Assembly: GCA_965363725.1 (NCBI GenBank)
Contig: CBDTUS010000003.1
Location: 1-54,320, forward strand
Length of the DNA stretch: 54,320 bases
Reading direction: 5' to 3'
Source of the DNA: JAGLCY01 sp965363725
GTDB lineage: Bacteria > Krumholzibacteriota > Krumholzibacteriia > LZORAL124-64-63
Shown: one piece after another, positions 15,714 through 24,503 of the stretch
Layout of the letters: each line of letters begins with the position of its first letter
Position numbering within the stretch: the first letter of the stretch is position 1
Position numbers and translations under genes: made by a program
Notes under the pieces: model-generated
Database searches by the model: none
Seen by the model: the letters and a program-made list of their open reading frames with translations, nothing else
What the model was told of the DNA's origin: nothing

Positions 15714-17249
15714 TTGCGATCGGTGGTGCTCCTGAGTCGAAGGCATCGGGTCTATTCCGCGGCGGCGTCCTGGGATTTGCCCGACGTGGAACTGTTCCTG
15801 TACGATTCCCCCTCCGAGGCCCTGGCACGCATTGCCCTGGGCAAGACTTCCCTCTTCATCTTCGACACGCGGGACTATCCCCGGTTCAAGCATGTGGTGC
15901 GGAAGTTCCTGTCCATGAAAACCGATGCTGATCTGGTTCTGGTGGGGCAGGATGAAATGCCGCCCGAGATCGTTCCCGTCGATCATCAGCACGCCGTGTG
16001 GCCTCTTCCGGCCGACACCGACCCGGAAGAAATCCAGCAGGTGGTCGAACGACTGTTGCGCCTGCGGCGTGTCCGGGAAGGCAGTGGAATCGTGGGGCGC
16101 AGCCGGGGCATCGCGGAAATGCTGTCGCTGATCGCCCACGCCGCCCCTCTGAATGTCAACATCCTCATCCTGGGGGAAAGCGGGACGGGCAAGGAACTTG
16201 TGGCCAGGTCCATCCATGAAAATTCCCCGCGCCGTGATGGCCCCTTCATCAGCCTGAACTGTGGAGCCATGAGCGAGGGCGTCCTGGAAAGCGAACTCTT
16301 CGGTCATGTACGTGGTGCCTTCACCGGGGCAGTGGCGGATCATGAGGGCGTGTTCAAACGAGCCGATGGTGGCACCCTCTTTCTGGATGAAGTCGCCGAA
16401 ATGCCCCTGAGTATGCAGACTCGTTTTTTGCGGGCCCTCGAAACCGGTGAATTCACCCCCGTGGGCGGACGGACCATCGAGCACGGCGACGTCCGCCTGG
16501 TGGCGGCAACCCACCGGGATCTGGCTCGGGACGTGACCGAGGGCCGATTCCGCCAGGATCTCTACTACCGGCTCAAGGTCGTGGTTATCAATGTCCCGCC
16601 CCTCAGGGAACGTCCCGAGGACATCCCCGTGCTGGCCGAAAAATTCCTGCACGACCAGAACGAAAAGCACAGCCTCCATATTCGCGGGCTGGCCCGGGCC
16701 GCCGAACAGGCCCTCATCAACTACGATTGGCCCGGCAACGTGCGGGAGCTCCTGAACACCATCAGCTCCGTGGCCGTACTCAAACAACGGGGCATGATCG
16801 AACTGGAGGACCTGCCTCTGGAAATCCGTTTCAATGAAGGTCCCCAGAGAGGCACCTTCCTGCCCGTGCCCCTGGATGGTCAGGGGGCCGGTGGCGTGGA
16901 CCTGACCGTGCTGGCCTCCACCCTGCTGGAGTTGCGGCACGAAATCCGTGAAATAAAGGCAATGCTGACTGGTGCCGGGGTCGGACTCCCGGGCGTTTCT
17001 GACCAGGGTGACTGGCCCCTGCGGAATGACGGCCGATTGACCAGTCATGGCGATGTGGTGGAAACCTTTTCCGAAGAATCGGGGTACAGCCCCCTTCAGG
17101 GCGAACGGGGAGGGGATCTGCAGGCAGCCGAACGAACCCTGATCGAATCAGCCCTGAAACAGGCCGGAGGCAACCGGCGGGTGGCCGCCGACCGACTGGG
17201 CATCAGTGAACGCACGCTCTACCGTAAGATCAAACTTTACGGGCTGTAA
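15714..17249 (+). CDS. Sigma-54-dependent transcriptional activator with degenerate receiver
   Basis: An enhancer-binding AAA+ activator of 511 residues. Order: N-terminal receiver-like domain (1-120); AAA+ domain (about 125-365) with Walker A GESGTGKE (Gly154 on), GAFTGA at 201-206 for sigma-54 contact, Walker B GGTLFLDE and the WPGNVREL block; and a Fis-type helix-turn-helix at the C-terminus (NRRVAADRLGISERTLYRKI). In the receiver an Asp may stand at the phosphate position (FIFDTRDY), but the acidic pair at the start is missing (VVLLSRRHRVY), so ordinary phosphotransfer is doubtful. The TTG start at 15714 has GGAGG 8 bp upstream. The sigma-54 sites before fliP and fliA make a FlrC/FleQ/FlgR-like flagellar role likely. 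Confidence 0.9.
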   Translation: MRSVVLLSRRHRVYSAAASWDLPDVELFLYDSPSEALARIALGKTSLFIFDTRDYPRFKHVVRKFLSMKTDADLVLVGQDEMPPEIVPVDHQHAVWPLPADTDPEEIQQVVERLLRLRRVREGSGIVGRSRGIAEMLSLIAHAAPLNVNILILGESGTGKELVARSIHENSPRRDGPFISLNCGAMSEGVLESELFGHVRGAFTGAVADHEGVFKRADGGTLFLDEVAEMPLSMQTRFLRALETGEFTPVGGRTIEHGDVRLVAATHRDLARDVTEGRFRQDLYYRLKVVVINVPPLRERPEDIPVLAEKFLHDQNEKHSLHIRGLARAAEQALINYDWPGNVRELLNTISSVAVLKQRGMIELEDLPLEIRFNEGPQRGTFLPVPLDGQGAGGVDLTVLASTLLELRHEIREIKAMLTGAGVGLPGVSDQGDWPLRNDGRLTSHGDVVETFSEESGYSPLQGERGGDLQAAERTLIESALKQAGGNRRVAADRLGISERTLYRKIKLYGL

Positions 17250-17272
17250 CGGCAGCCATATGACCCGGGGTC

Positions 17273-17301
17273 TTTCCAGAAAGCGCAAAATGTCCTATAA
17301 T
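17273..17301 (+). promoter_or_regulatory. Sigma-70-type promoter for the PorV-like gene
   Basis: TTTCCA at 17273-17278 and a perfect TATAAT at 17296-17301, with a 17-bp spacer. The -35 half is weak (4 of 6). Transcription would start near 17308, about 50 bp before the chosen start codon. Confidence 0.45.
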
Positions 17302-17358
17302 GAATCAAAGTTGCAACCCATCACCCTTCGACACCACCCCTGGTTAGCGAGGCAAAAA

Positions 17359-18441
17359 ATGCTCTGGAAACGGGTGCGGCCTGTTGGGGGTCGTTTTGTG
17401 CGCAAAACAATGGTTCCTCTGGCTCTCCTGGGCGTCCTGGCCGGGTTCTTTGTGCCCCTCGACGCCGGCGCCACCAAATATGCGGGCGCATTCATGGAAA
17501 ACGGCGGCGGGGCCCGGGCATTGGGCATGGGTGGGGCCTTCACGGCCGTGGCCGACGACCCTTCGACCACCTTCTGGAATCCCGCGGGGCTGGCCTCCAT
17601 GGAGGACCGGGAAATTCTGCTGATGCACTCCGAGCGGTTCGGTGATCTCATCGACCGGGATTTCATCGCCTACTCCCAGCCAGTGAACTGGTCGATCTTC
17701 GGTGGGTCGTCAGCGGGCATCGGTGTTTCCGTGATCCGCCTCGGCGTCGACGACATCCCCTTCACCGATCACCTGACCGGCCTGCTGGACGACGACGGGG
17801 ACGGCACCGTGGACGACGAGGAGTTGCGGGACTTGCTGACCCTGCAGGATGAGATCCAGTACAAGAGTGACCAGGAATTCGCCCTCCTGTTTTCCTACGG
17901 GGAAAAACTCGGCAGCTGGCATGCGGGAGCCTCGTTGAAGTTCGTGCGCCAAAGCGTGGGGTCCTATTCGAGCCTTGGCGTGGGGGCGGACATCGCCTTC
18001 CTGCGGCCCCAGCTCTGGAAGCGCCTCGACTTTGGCATCAAGTTCCAGGACATCACCACCACCTATCTTTCCTGGAGCACCGGACGCAACGAACTCATCA
18101 CCCCGGCCATCGTGCCCGGTTTCGCCTGGAACCAGCCCCTGACCAGCTGGAACATGGATCTGGTCATCGCCGCTTCGGTGGAGACCCGGTTCGATAACAG
18201 GCAGGAAGCCGACTACTGGTGGGGCGGATCGACGAGCGCCAATCCGCACGTGGGGCTGGAAGTGGGTTTTTCCAAGAAGGTCTTCCTGCGCGGCGGCTAC
18301 GACAGCGGTTTCGCCACCGGCAATCTCACCGCCGGGGCGGGGTTCCGGATCAATCCCCTGACGATCGATTACGCTTACGCCGGAGACACCCTGGACATCG
18401 ACGAAGTGACCCACCGCATCAGCCTGTCGGTCCGTTTCTGA
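17359..18441 (+). CDS. PorV/PorQ-type outer-membrane beta-barrel protein
   Basis: The PorV/PorQ (UPF0164) family contains outer-membrane barrels; PorV itself shuttles cargo in type IX secretion of Bacteroidetes, while other members have unknown roles. The 360-residue product has a signal peptide (basic KRVRPVGGRFVRKT, hydrophobic core, DAGA cleavage region at about 34). The family head follows: GARALGMGGAFTAVADDPSTTFWNPAGLA. After this come alternating beta-strand patterns and a C-terminal strand ending in Phe (ISLSVRF), the usual barrel end. ATG at 17359 has GAGG 7 bp upstream and comes after the TATAAT promoter; earlier in-frame starts lie before the promoter. A region near 130-145 is Asp-rich (DDDGDGTVDDEE) and could bind calcium. 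Confidence 0.82.
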   Translation: MLWKRVRPVGGRFVRKTMVPLALLGVLAGFFVPLDAGATKYAGAFMENGGGARALGMGGAFTAVADDPSTTFWNPAGLASMEDREILLMHSERFGDLIDRDFIAYSQPVNWSIFGGSSAGIGVSVIRLGVDDIPFTDHLTGLLDDDGDGTVDDEELRDLLTLQDEIQYKSDQEFALLFSYGEKLGSWHAGASLKFVRQSVGSYSSLGVGADIAFLRPQLWKRLDFGIKFQDITTTYLSWSTGRNELITPAIVPGFAWNQPLTSWNMDLVIAASVETRFDNRQEADYWWGGSTSANPHVGLEVGFSKKVFLRGGYDSGFATGNLTAGAGFRINPLTIDYAYAGDTLDIDEVTHRISLSVRF

Positions 18442-18454
18442 TTCATCAGCACCT

Positions 18455-18489
18455 AAAAAAAGAGGCCCTGGTGGGTCCTCTTTTTTTTT
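18455..18489. terminator. Bidirectional intrinsic terminator
   Basis: A-rich arm, GAGGCCC stem, 5-nt loop, GGTCCTC stem and a nine-T run: AAAAAAAGAGG-N-CC pairs with GG-N-CCTCTTTTTTT. Both strands end in a U-run, so it can stop transcripts of the PorV-like gene (plus) and the convergent transglycosylase gene (minus), whose stop codons lie 13 and 15 bp away. Confidence 0.9.
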
Positions 18490-18504
18490 GCCTTGGTCCC
18501 CCGG

Positions 18505-20265
18505 TCAACCTCCGGGCCGGAAGGCGTAGAGTTTGTCGCCTGGATGGATGATATTCGACTGGTGGATGTTGTTGACCTTGCGCAGGTGAATCAGGGAAAC
18601 GCCCAGTTTGCGGGCGATGCCCCCCAACGTATCCCCCGATTTGACCTTGTAGCTGACCCGGACGTAACCGTCGGGCGGCACGTAGTGGCCTTTTTCGGCC
18701 GCCCTGGTACGGGCCTTGGTGGCCAGTTCGGCGGGCATGGGAATCAACAGCTGATCGCCCGGCCGAATCAGGTGGACGTTGCCCATCTTGTTCAATTTGG
18801 CGATATCTCGGACCGATGTGCCGTACTGGCGGGCGATATGGCCCAGGGTTTCCCCCCGCTGGACCCGGTGACGTCGCCAGGTCAGGCGCTTGTCGGCCGG
18901 CACCCGGGCCAGGGCCTTGCGGGCCTTGCGGCCGGTTCCGGTGGGAATCCGAACGGGGTAGTCCTTGAGATCCGGCGGACTGGCCCCGCGCAGCAAGGCG
19001 GGATTGAGTTCCCGTACCTGGGCCACCTCGACGCCCGCGCACCTGGCGATCAGGTCCAGGTCCGTCGCGTCGTCCACCGGAAGAACGTCGTAGCCCAGCG
19101 ACCTGACCGTCGGCACCTGGAAGCCGTACTTCTCGGGATTTTCGCCGATGCGCGCCGCGGCGATGAACTTGGGCACGAAGTCCGTCGTCTGGCTGGGCAG
19201 GCGCATGTTCCAGTAATTGTCGTGGCCGTGTTGTCGGATCTTGCGATCGATGCGGCCCCCGCCGGTGTTGTAAGCGGCCAGCACCAGGGCCCAGTCACCG
19301 AATTTCCGGTGGAGGTATTTCAGGTACCTGGCCGCGGCCCGGGTGGACATCTCGATGTCCCGGCGCTCGTCGACCCACCAGTTCAGAAGCAGATCGTAAT
19401 CCTTGGCGGTGCCGGACATGAACTGCCAGGGTCCCACCGCGCTCACGCTGGAGACGGCCCGGGGACTCATTCCGCTTTCGATCATCGCCAGGTAGAGGAG
19501 TTCCCGGGGGAGGTTGTTCTCCGCGAGGATCGAGGTCACCAAGGAGTCGGCGGCCGCCGTCCTCTCGAGCCAGAACTCGAAACTGTGGCGGCCCCTGCCG
19601 GTGAAATAGTTCTCCCATTTGCGCACAGCCTGGTTGTCGACCTTCATCAGGTCGGCGGTGATGCTGCGCAGTTTCACGCCCGTGGCCGGCACCAGGGAAT
19701 CAGGAAAATCGACGGCGGACAAGCGCCCGTAGTTGGCGGCCAAAAGCGAGTCGGATTCGGCCGGGCTTTCGGCGAAGGCCTCCTGCTCGGCGAGGATCCC
19801 GCCCAGCATCCAGGAGCGGCGCTCCAAGCTGAGGCGATGAGAGACGTAGGTGGAATCGGCTCCGGCGGGAAGAGGCAACTGTACCTGGTCCTGAAGGACA
19901 AAGAGATGATCCTGGGCCAGGTCGAGATCGCCGCCGGCCGCCAGGGCCAGGGCGGTATCGGTGAGATTCTCCAGGTCTTCAAGTGTCGCGTACCCGGCAG
20001 GTCCGACCGGCAGGGGCACCACGGGTTCATCTTCGAGAACCACCGGCACGATGGTGTCCAGTGGCGCCGCGGTAAGGCTGGGACCAGCAGTCCCCGCTGA
20101 ATTATCGGAGCGGTCCATCTGGTTCTGCGGTTCAGGCGGGGATCCGGCACATCCCGCCATCAATCCCACGGCCAGAAGGAGGGTCCAGCCGGAAAACCAG
20201 AAGAAACCTCGAAAGTGGGGGAAAAAGGGGAACAAGTGCTTCCCGGAACCGTTAGGCGATGTCAT
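18505..20265 (-). CDS. MltD-like lipoprotein lytic transglycosylase with two LysM domains
   Basis: Cleaves the glycan strands of peptidoglycan. The 586-residue product has a lipoprotein signal with a long N-terminal region and lipobox LMAGC (Cys near 39), a poorly conserved helical region (about 40-200), an SLT catalytic domain (about 210-330) with glutamate in MIESGMSP and the motifs SAVGPWQFM and AAYNTGGGRI, and two C-terminal LysM repeats (HRVQRGETLGHIARQYGTSV and YKVKSGDTLGGIARKLGVSL). I chose the ATG whose first base is 20265, because the residues before it add no recognisable leader and the signal peptide starts here. It converges on the PorV-like gene across a shared terminator and diverges from the GGDEF gene. 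Confidence 0.9.
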   Translation of the reverse strand: MTSPNGSGKHLFPFFPHFRGFFWFSGWTLLLAVGLMAGCAGSPPEPQNQMDRSDNSAGTAGPSLTAAPLDTIVPVVLEDEPVVPLPVGPAGYATLEDLENLTDTALALAAGGDLDLAQDHLFVLQDQVQLPLPAGADSTYVSHRLSLERRSWMLGGILAEQEAFAESPAESDSLLAANYGRLSAVDFPDSLVPATGVKLRSITADLMKVDNQAVRKWENYFTGRGRHSFEFWLERTAAADSLVTSILAENNLPRELLYLAMIESGMSPRAVSSVSAVGPWQFMSGTAKDYDLLLNWWVDERRDIEMSTRAAARYLKYLHRKFGDWALVLAAYNTGGGRIDRKIRQHGHDNYWNMRLPSQTTDFVPKFIAAARIGENPEKYGFQVPTVRSLGYDVLPVDDATDLDLIARCAGVEVAQVRELNPALLRGASPPDLKDYPVRIPTGTGRKARKALARVPADKRLTWRRHRVQRGETLGHIARQYGTSVRDIAKLNKMGNVHLIRPGDQLLIPMPAELATKARTRAAEKGHYVPPDGYVRVSYKVKSGDTLGGIARKLGVSLIHLRKVNNIHQSNIIHPGDKLYAFRPGG

Positions 20266-20399
20266 CCATGACCTGACCTTGGCTGAAGTTGGTGGGAGCC
20301 CCGCCGTGGCAATATGGGATTCCTGCCGGTTTTCGGCCGGCGGCGGGATCGGGTCCCCAGAAAATAGCAAATATCGAGCCTCGCGGCCAATGTCGAGAG

Positions 20400-20428
20400 T
20401 TGAAAAAAATATGATGATATGTCATAAT
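20400..20428 (+). promoter_or_regulatory. Sigma-70-type promoter for the GGDEF gene
   Basis: TTGAAA at 20400-20405 and CATAAT at 20423-20428, spacer 17 bp, within the only strongly A+T-rich patch nearby. Transcription would begin near 20435, 47 bp before the start codon. A weaker opposite-strand pair (TCGACA / TATTTG, spacer 17, 20368-20396) could serve the divergent transglycosylase gene. Confidence 0.55.
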
Positions 20429-20481
20429 TACCTAAGTAGGGAAGCACCGGAGGACCAACAGACGAATTCCTGGATATAACC

Positions 20482-21909
20482 ATGTCTGACACTGCACTGC
20501 AACGGATGCTGTCCGGTGAGCTGCCCCTGGAGAGGGTGGGTCCTCATCTTCGGCACGCCTGCCGGCGGGCCTTGCGCTCCGGGGACCCCCAACGAATGAG
20601 GCTGGCGGCCAAGGTGGTTGTCGAGGAATTGGCCAGGAAGGGTGAATTATTACAGGTCTCCATTGAAGGAGACAAGCGGTCGGCGGTGGGAGTCGGGCCG
20701 TTCTGCATGGTGCGGGGCAAGCGAAACGTCCTGGACCTTTCGATCCTCGGGCTCACCGACCTCCAGCTGCCGGCCAGCGCACCAATCAGTCCACCGGTCA
20801 GCCCACAACTGCCCCCGCCCGAAGCTCCCGCAAAGGGCATCGATCTGGACACCTTTGACGGAATGCTCGTGGCCATGGAGCAGGCCCAGAATCTGGACAT
20901 CGGGGACCCCAGGTCCGGGGAAAAGGTGGTCATCCTCAACAGCATCCTGCGGTTGCTCGGCCGGTTCACTCCGCACTATCCATTGTTCATCATGCTGCAT
21001 GAGCAGGAAATCCTTCCCGAAGACCAACAGGTAATGTTCCATGTCGCGCCCGATGAAGCTGATTCGGGTTGGCTGACTGTCCGCACCCCCGGTCATTCGG
21101 TCTGGATCCCCAACCCGGCGGAACTGCCGCGCCACATCCGGCAGGTGAACACCGTCTCGCATGACGGGTCTTTCCGGAGGGCTGTTGCCGTTCCCCTGTG
21201 GGAACCCCAGGGCAACGGGGTGCCCTCCCAGGGGCCCCAGGAATCGGGTCTCCTGTTCCTGGTCTCCCGGCAGGACATGGGCCGGGACCAACTGCTCCGA
21301 CTCGCGGAACGTCTTTCCCGATTTGTCACCCGCCGTTGGCAGCATCAGCGGGAGGTCAACCACCGGATCCATGTGGACGGACTGACCGGTGTCTACAACC
21401 GAGCGTTCTTCGACCAGCAGTTCCCGCTCGAACTGGAAAGGGCGCGGCGTTCCGAGATTCCCCTGACCCTGGTTGTGGCCGATCTGGACAAGTTCAAGCG
21501 GATCAACGACACCTATGGCCACGCGGCAGGCGACACCATCCTGCGCATGGTGGCACGCCGCCTGCATGAAGAACTTCGCCGGATCGATCTCATCTGCCGG
21601 ATCGGCGGTGAAGAACTGGCGCTCATCCTCCCGGACACTTCCCAGGAGTCGGCGCAGGACGTCATGAGCCGCCTCCTGGATTCCAGCTTCACGGCCCAGG
21701 TCACCTCCGAGGAAAAGACCCTCGAGATTTCGGTCACCTTTTCCTATGGCGCGGTTTCCTTCCCGGCCGCCGGGGCCGATCCCTTCGAGCTCTTCCGCAA
21801 AGCCGACGCCATGATGTACCTGTCCAAGGACCTGGGCCGCAACCGATGCCATTTCTGGAACAGCGATGGAGACCACCTCCAACTTCTGCCCTCCGATCCG
21901 GGGATCTGA
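20482..21909 (+). CDS. GGDEF diguanylate cyclase
   Basis: Predicted to make cyclic di-GMP. The 475-residue soluble protein has an N-terminal region of unknown fold (1-95), a proline-rich linker (about 96-118), a region with GAF-like character (about 125-300) and a C-terminal GGDEF domain (about 310-470). The active-site loop reads GGEEL at 375-379, a functional variant, and the inhibitory I-site RxxD is present as RRID five residues before it, so product feedback is expected. DGLTGVYNRAFFDQQ and LDKFKRINDTYGHAAGD are the substrate and metal motifs. ATG start without a clear ribosome-binding site. The downstream comEC frame overlaps its end. Confidence 0.92.
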   Translation: MSDTALQRMLSGELPLERVGPHLRHACRRALRSGDPQRMRLAAKVVVEELARKGELLQVSIEGDKRSAVGVGPFCMVRGKRNVLDLSILGLTDLQLPASAPISPPVSPQLPPPEAPAKGIDLDTFDGMLVAMEQAQNLDIGDPRSGEKVVILNSILRLLGRFTPHYPLFIMLHEQEILPEDQQVMFHVAPDEADSGWLTVRTPGHSVWIPNPAELPRHIRQVNTVSHDGSFRRAVAVPLWEPQGNGVPSQGPQESGLLFLVSRQDMGRDQLLRLAERLSRFVTRRWQHQREVNHRIHVDGLTGVYNRAFFDQQFPLELERARRSEIPLTLVVADLDKFKRINDTYGHAAGDTILRMVARRLHEELRRIDLICRIGGEELALILPDTSQESAQDVMSRLLDSSFTAQVTSEEKTLEISVTFSYGAVSFPAAGADPFELFRKADAMMYLSKDLGRNRCHFWNSDGDHLQLLPSDPGI

Positions 21910-24383
21910 AGCAACCCGTCCTTTCCATCCTTGCCACCTGGAGAAGAAACTGGCCCCTGGTCTGGGCGGTGGTCTATCTCGCCGGATTCGGACTGGGGGG
22001 AAGATCCCAACTGAAACTTCCGGAGGAATTCCACCACAGGAACGACATATGGTCCGGCGGGTTCGCCAGGACGGCCGCCGTGCTGCCCCTCTTCCTCGCG
22101 GGCAGTTCACCATGGGGCGGGTTGCTTGTTTGGGTTGGAGTTTTTTCCGGCGGGTATGCTGCGGGAGTTTCCGAATCTGTTGCTCGCCGGGAAATCCGGA
22201 CAGCCCGAGCCCCCGCGATCCATGCCGTGGCGGAACCCCTGGTCTGGAAAGGACCGGCCATCCTGCGCCTCACCGGTTGGCCGGCCCAGGCCTCGCGGGA
22301 TCTCTGGCGGGCGCCCGCCCGAATCCTGGCTCATGGCCAGGGGGAGGGATCCCCGGATTATCCGGATCCCTTCCCGGGCCAGGGGGTGATGCTGTCGGGT
22401 ACCGGAAACCCGACCGCTCCGGGAACGCTGCTGACCGGTCCGTTGGAACTCATGCCACCGGTTTCGGCTCCGGTTCCGGGTGGTTTCGACTACCGCCTTT
22501 TCCTGGCCGGGCGCGGCCTAACCTGGAAGGGGAAATTTCAGGAATGGAAAATAGTCCCGGGGAAGGATCCCTGGAAAACCCTGGGAACGAGGTTTTTCCT
22601 TCCCCTCAGGAGGTCCCTGGTCGCCCGGTTGGAAATGACTCTTCCACCGGTTGAAGCTTCCGTGGCGGGAGCTGTTCTCCTGGGAATCCGGAATGTTGAC
22701 ACGCGTCGGGCCAGCCGCCCTTTCGCAGACCTGGGATTGGCCCATCTGTTTGCTCTCAGTGGACTTCATGTAGGGATCATTCTGGGCGTGGTCCTGCTGC
22801 CGGGAAGGATCGCCGGACTTTCCCCCTGGCAAAGGCTTCTCCCTGTGCTGATCATCCTTCCCCTGTACGTCCTGCTGACGGGCATGCCGGGATCGGTGGT
22901 GCGGGCAGCTTCCCTGGGCTTCATGGCGCTACTTGCGGGGGCTGCCGGGCGGACGGGACAGCCGCTGCGACTGCTGGGCCTTCTGTTCTGGGCGGGCACT
23001 CTTTGGGATCCGGCACAGAACCTGGATACGGGCCTGAAACTTTCCTACCTGGCGGCGGGAGGCATCCTCGCCGTCAGTTCTCTGACCGGTGGTTTCCGGT
23101 TCGCCGACCGCCGGTTGCCCCGGGCGGTGGGGACGGGGCTGGCGGTCAGCATTTCGGCCCAGTGGTTCACCTTGCCCCTGGTTGCCGGGTCATTCGGCAG
23201 AATCAGCCTGATTTCTCCTCTGGCCAATCTCATCGCCGTGCCGCTGTTCGGTTTGGCCGTCTGGTGCGTGGTCCTGTCCCTGGTCTGCGCCGGCTGGTGG
23301 CCGTTGGCCTGTGCTGCGGCCGCCTCCTGGGCCTGGCTGATCCTCCGGGGACTGGCCGGCATGGCCGGATACCTGTCTCACCTCTCCAGCGGTTTCCCAC
23401 TCGGATTGCCTTTCCCAGGAACCGGGTCCATCACCGTCTGGGGAATCCTGACGGGCCTGGGACTTGGAGCCCTTCAGCATCGAAAAACCGGCAGGTTGAC
23501 CGGGAGAAAAACCCTGGTCGCTGTGGTGCTCATCATTCTCGCGGGACTGTCGGTCATGGGTCCGGTCCGGTGGCGCCTGGGCGATACCGACAAGGTGGTG
23601 GCCTGGCAATTCGACGTGGGACAGGGGGACTGCGGGCTTTTGGTTTTCCCTGACGGGTGGACGCTGATGATCGACACGGCCGGACGATTCGGGTTCGGAG
23701 GCGCGGATCAGGATGGTCCCTTGGCCAGAAGCGTCCTGCCCTTTCTGCAGCGGAACGGGTGCCGAAAAATCGACGCGGTGGTCCTGACCCACGGGCACCT
23801 GGATCACACGGGCGGGGCCGCCGCCCTGGCCGCCACCTTGCCGACCGGCCCCTGGTACGTTTCAGGCAGGGCCGGCTTTTCCCTCCAAGGTGTGGTCGAT
23901 TCCCTGCTAATCGTCCACCCTACGGCCGGTCGGGTGCTGCATCGGTGGCGGGAGTGGGAGGTGGCCGTCGTATATCCGCCAAATGATCTATCGCCGGAAA
24001 TGGAGGAGAACGACCACTCGCTCGTCCTGGTTCTGCGGCGAGGAGGCCGGGATGTGGCCGTGTGGAGCGGCGACCTCGAACGGGACGGGGAACACATGCT
24101 GTTGACTTTGCAGCCGGGCCCGTCCGGGGTCCAGGTGTGGAAAGCGGGGCATCACGGCAGCCATACCTCCGGGTCCCGGAAAATGCTGGAGCGCCTCGAC
24201 CCCGACTGGGTCCTGATCAGTTGCGGTATCGGCAACCGGTATGGCCACCCCAGCCATGGCCACTACGTCGCTCGGGGAGATACTGCGGGCATCCTGAGGA
24301 CGGATCTCCAGGGAACGATTCGCCTTGAATGGGATAGGCAGGGCGGTCTGGAGTGCCGGCCCATGAGATCTTTCCGCCCTTGA
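21846..24383 (+). CDS. comEC: ComEC/Rec2-type DNA uptake channel
   Basis: ComEC carries one strand of transforming DNA across the inner membrane. The 845-residue product has an N-terminal membrane segment (about 35-60), an OB/DUF4131-like region (to about 240), a multi-helix competence domain (about 255-560, with FADLGLAHLFALSGLHVGII, the family signature) and a C-terminal metallo-beta-lactamase domain (about 590-840) with VVLTHGHLDHTGG, i.e. HxHxDH. All three ComEC parts are present, so it is full length. The ATG at 21846 overlaps the GGDEF gene by 64 bp and lacks a strong ribosome-binding site; no better canonical start lies before the first membrane helix. No other competence genes are in the window. 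Confidence 0.9.
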   Translation: MPFLEQRWRPPPTSALRSGDLKQPVLSILATWRRNWPLVWAVVYLAGFGLGGRSQLKLPEEFHHRNDIWSGGFARTAAVLPLFLAGSSPWGGLLVWVGVFSGGYAAGVSESVARREIRTARAPAIHAVAEPLVWKGPAILRLTGWPAQASRDLWRAPARILAHGQGEGSPDYPDPFPGQGVMLSGTGNPTAPGTLLTGPLELMPPVSAPVPGGFDYRLFLAGRGLTWKGKFQEWKIVPGKDPWKTLGTRFFLPLRRSLVARLEMTLPPVEASVAGAVLLGIRNVDTRRASRPFADLGLAHLFALSGLHVGIILGVVLLPGRIAGLSPWQRLLPVLIILPLYVLLTGMPGSVVRAASLGFMALLAGAAGRTGQPLRLLGLLFWAGTLWDPAQNLDTGLKLSYLAAGGILAVSSLTGGFRFADRRLPRAVGTGLAVSISAQWFTLPLVAGSFGRISLISPLANLIAVPLFGLAVWCVVLSLVCAGWWPLACAAAASWAWLILRGLAGMAGYLSHLSSGFPLGLPFPGTGSITVWGILTGLGLGALQHRKTGRLTGRKTLVAVVLIILAGLSVMGPVRWRLGDTDKVVAWQFDVGQGDCGLLVFPDGWTLMIDTAGRFGFGGADQDGPLARSVLPFLQRNGCRKIDAVVLTHGHLDHTGGAAALAATLPTGPWYVSGRAGFSLQGVVDSLLIVHPTAGRVLHRWREWEVAVVYPPNDLSPEMEENDHSLVLVLRRGGRDVAVWSGDLERDGEHMLLTLQPGPSGVQVWKAGHHGSHTSGSRKMLERLDPDWVLISCGIGNRYGHPSHGHYVARGDTAGILRTDLQGTIRLEWDRQGGLECRPMRSFRP

Positions 24384-24394
24384 GGCGGCGCTCC

Positions 24395-24423
24395 TTGACA
24401 CCGACAGGGCGCCTGCCTAAAAT
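24395..24423 (+). promoter_or_regulatory. Strong sigma-70-type promoter for purC-purH
   Basis: Perfect TTGACA at 24395-24400, 17-bp spacer, TAAAAT at 24418-24423 (5 of 6). Predicted start near 24430 leaves a leader of about 74 nt before purC. It lies directly after the comEC stop codon. I see no recognisable purine riboswitch in the leader. Confidence 0.7.
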
Positions 24424-24503
24424 GCCGCCTGCACCCCTTGACCACCAAATATTGCCGGGCCGCGGGATCCTTCCGGGGCCGGTCCAACCCCGAGGGAGTT
24501 CTC

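Noticed and set aside
15822..15835. TGGCACG followed by TTGC inside the sigma-54 activator gene
   Set aside because: Only 8 bp separate the GG and GC dinucleotides (10 are needed) and it lies in coding sequence.
18493..20100. Plus-strand frame of 535 codons across the MltD-like gene
   Set aside because: The minus strand encodes a complete lipoprotein transglycosylase with two LysM repeats; the plus frame has no motif and would read through the terminator region.
21549..21565. Sigma-54-like TGGCACG-N4-CTGC inside the GGDEF gene
   Set aside because: Spacing is right but it lies deep within a conserved coding domain with no gene start at a sensible distance downstream.
24374..24388. CCGCC-CTTGA-GGCGG hairpin at the comEC stop as a terminator
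   Set aside because: The stem is only 5 bp and no T-run follows.
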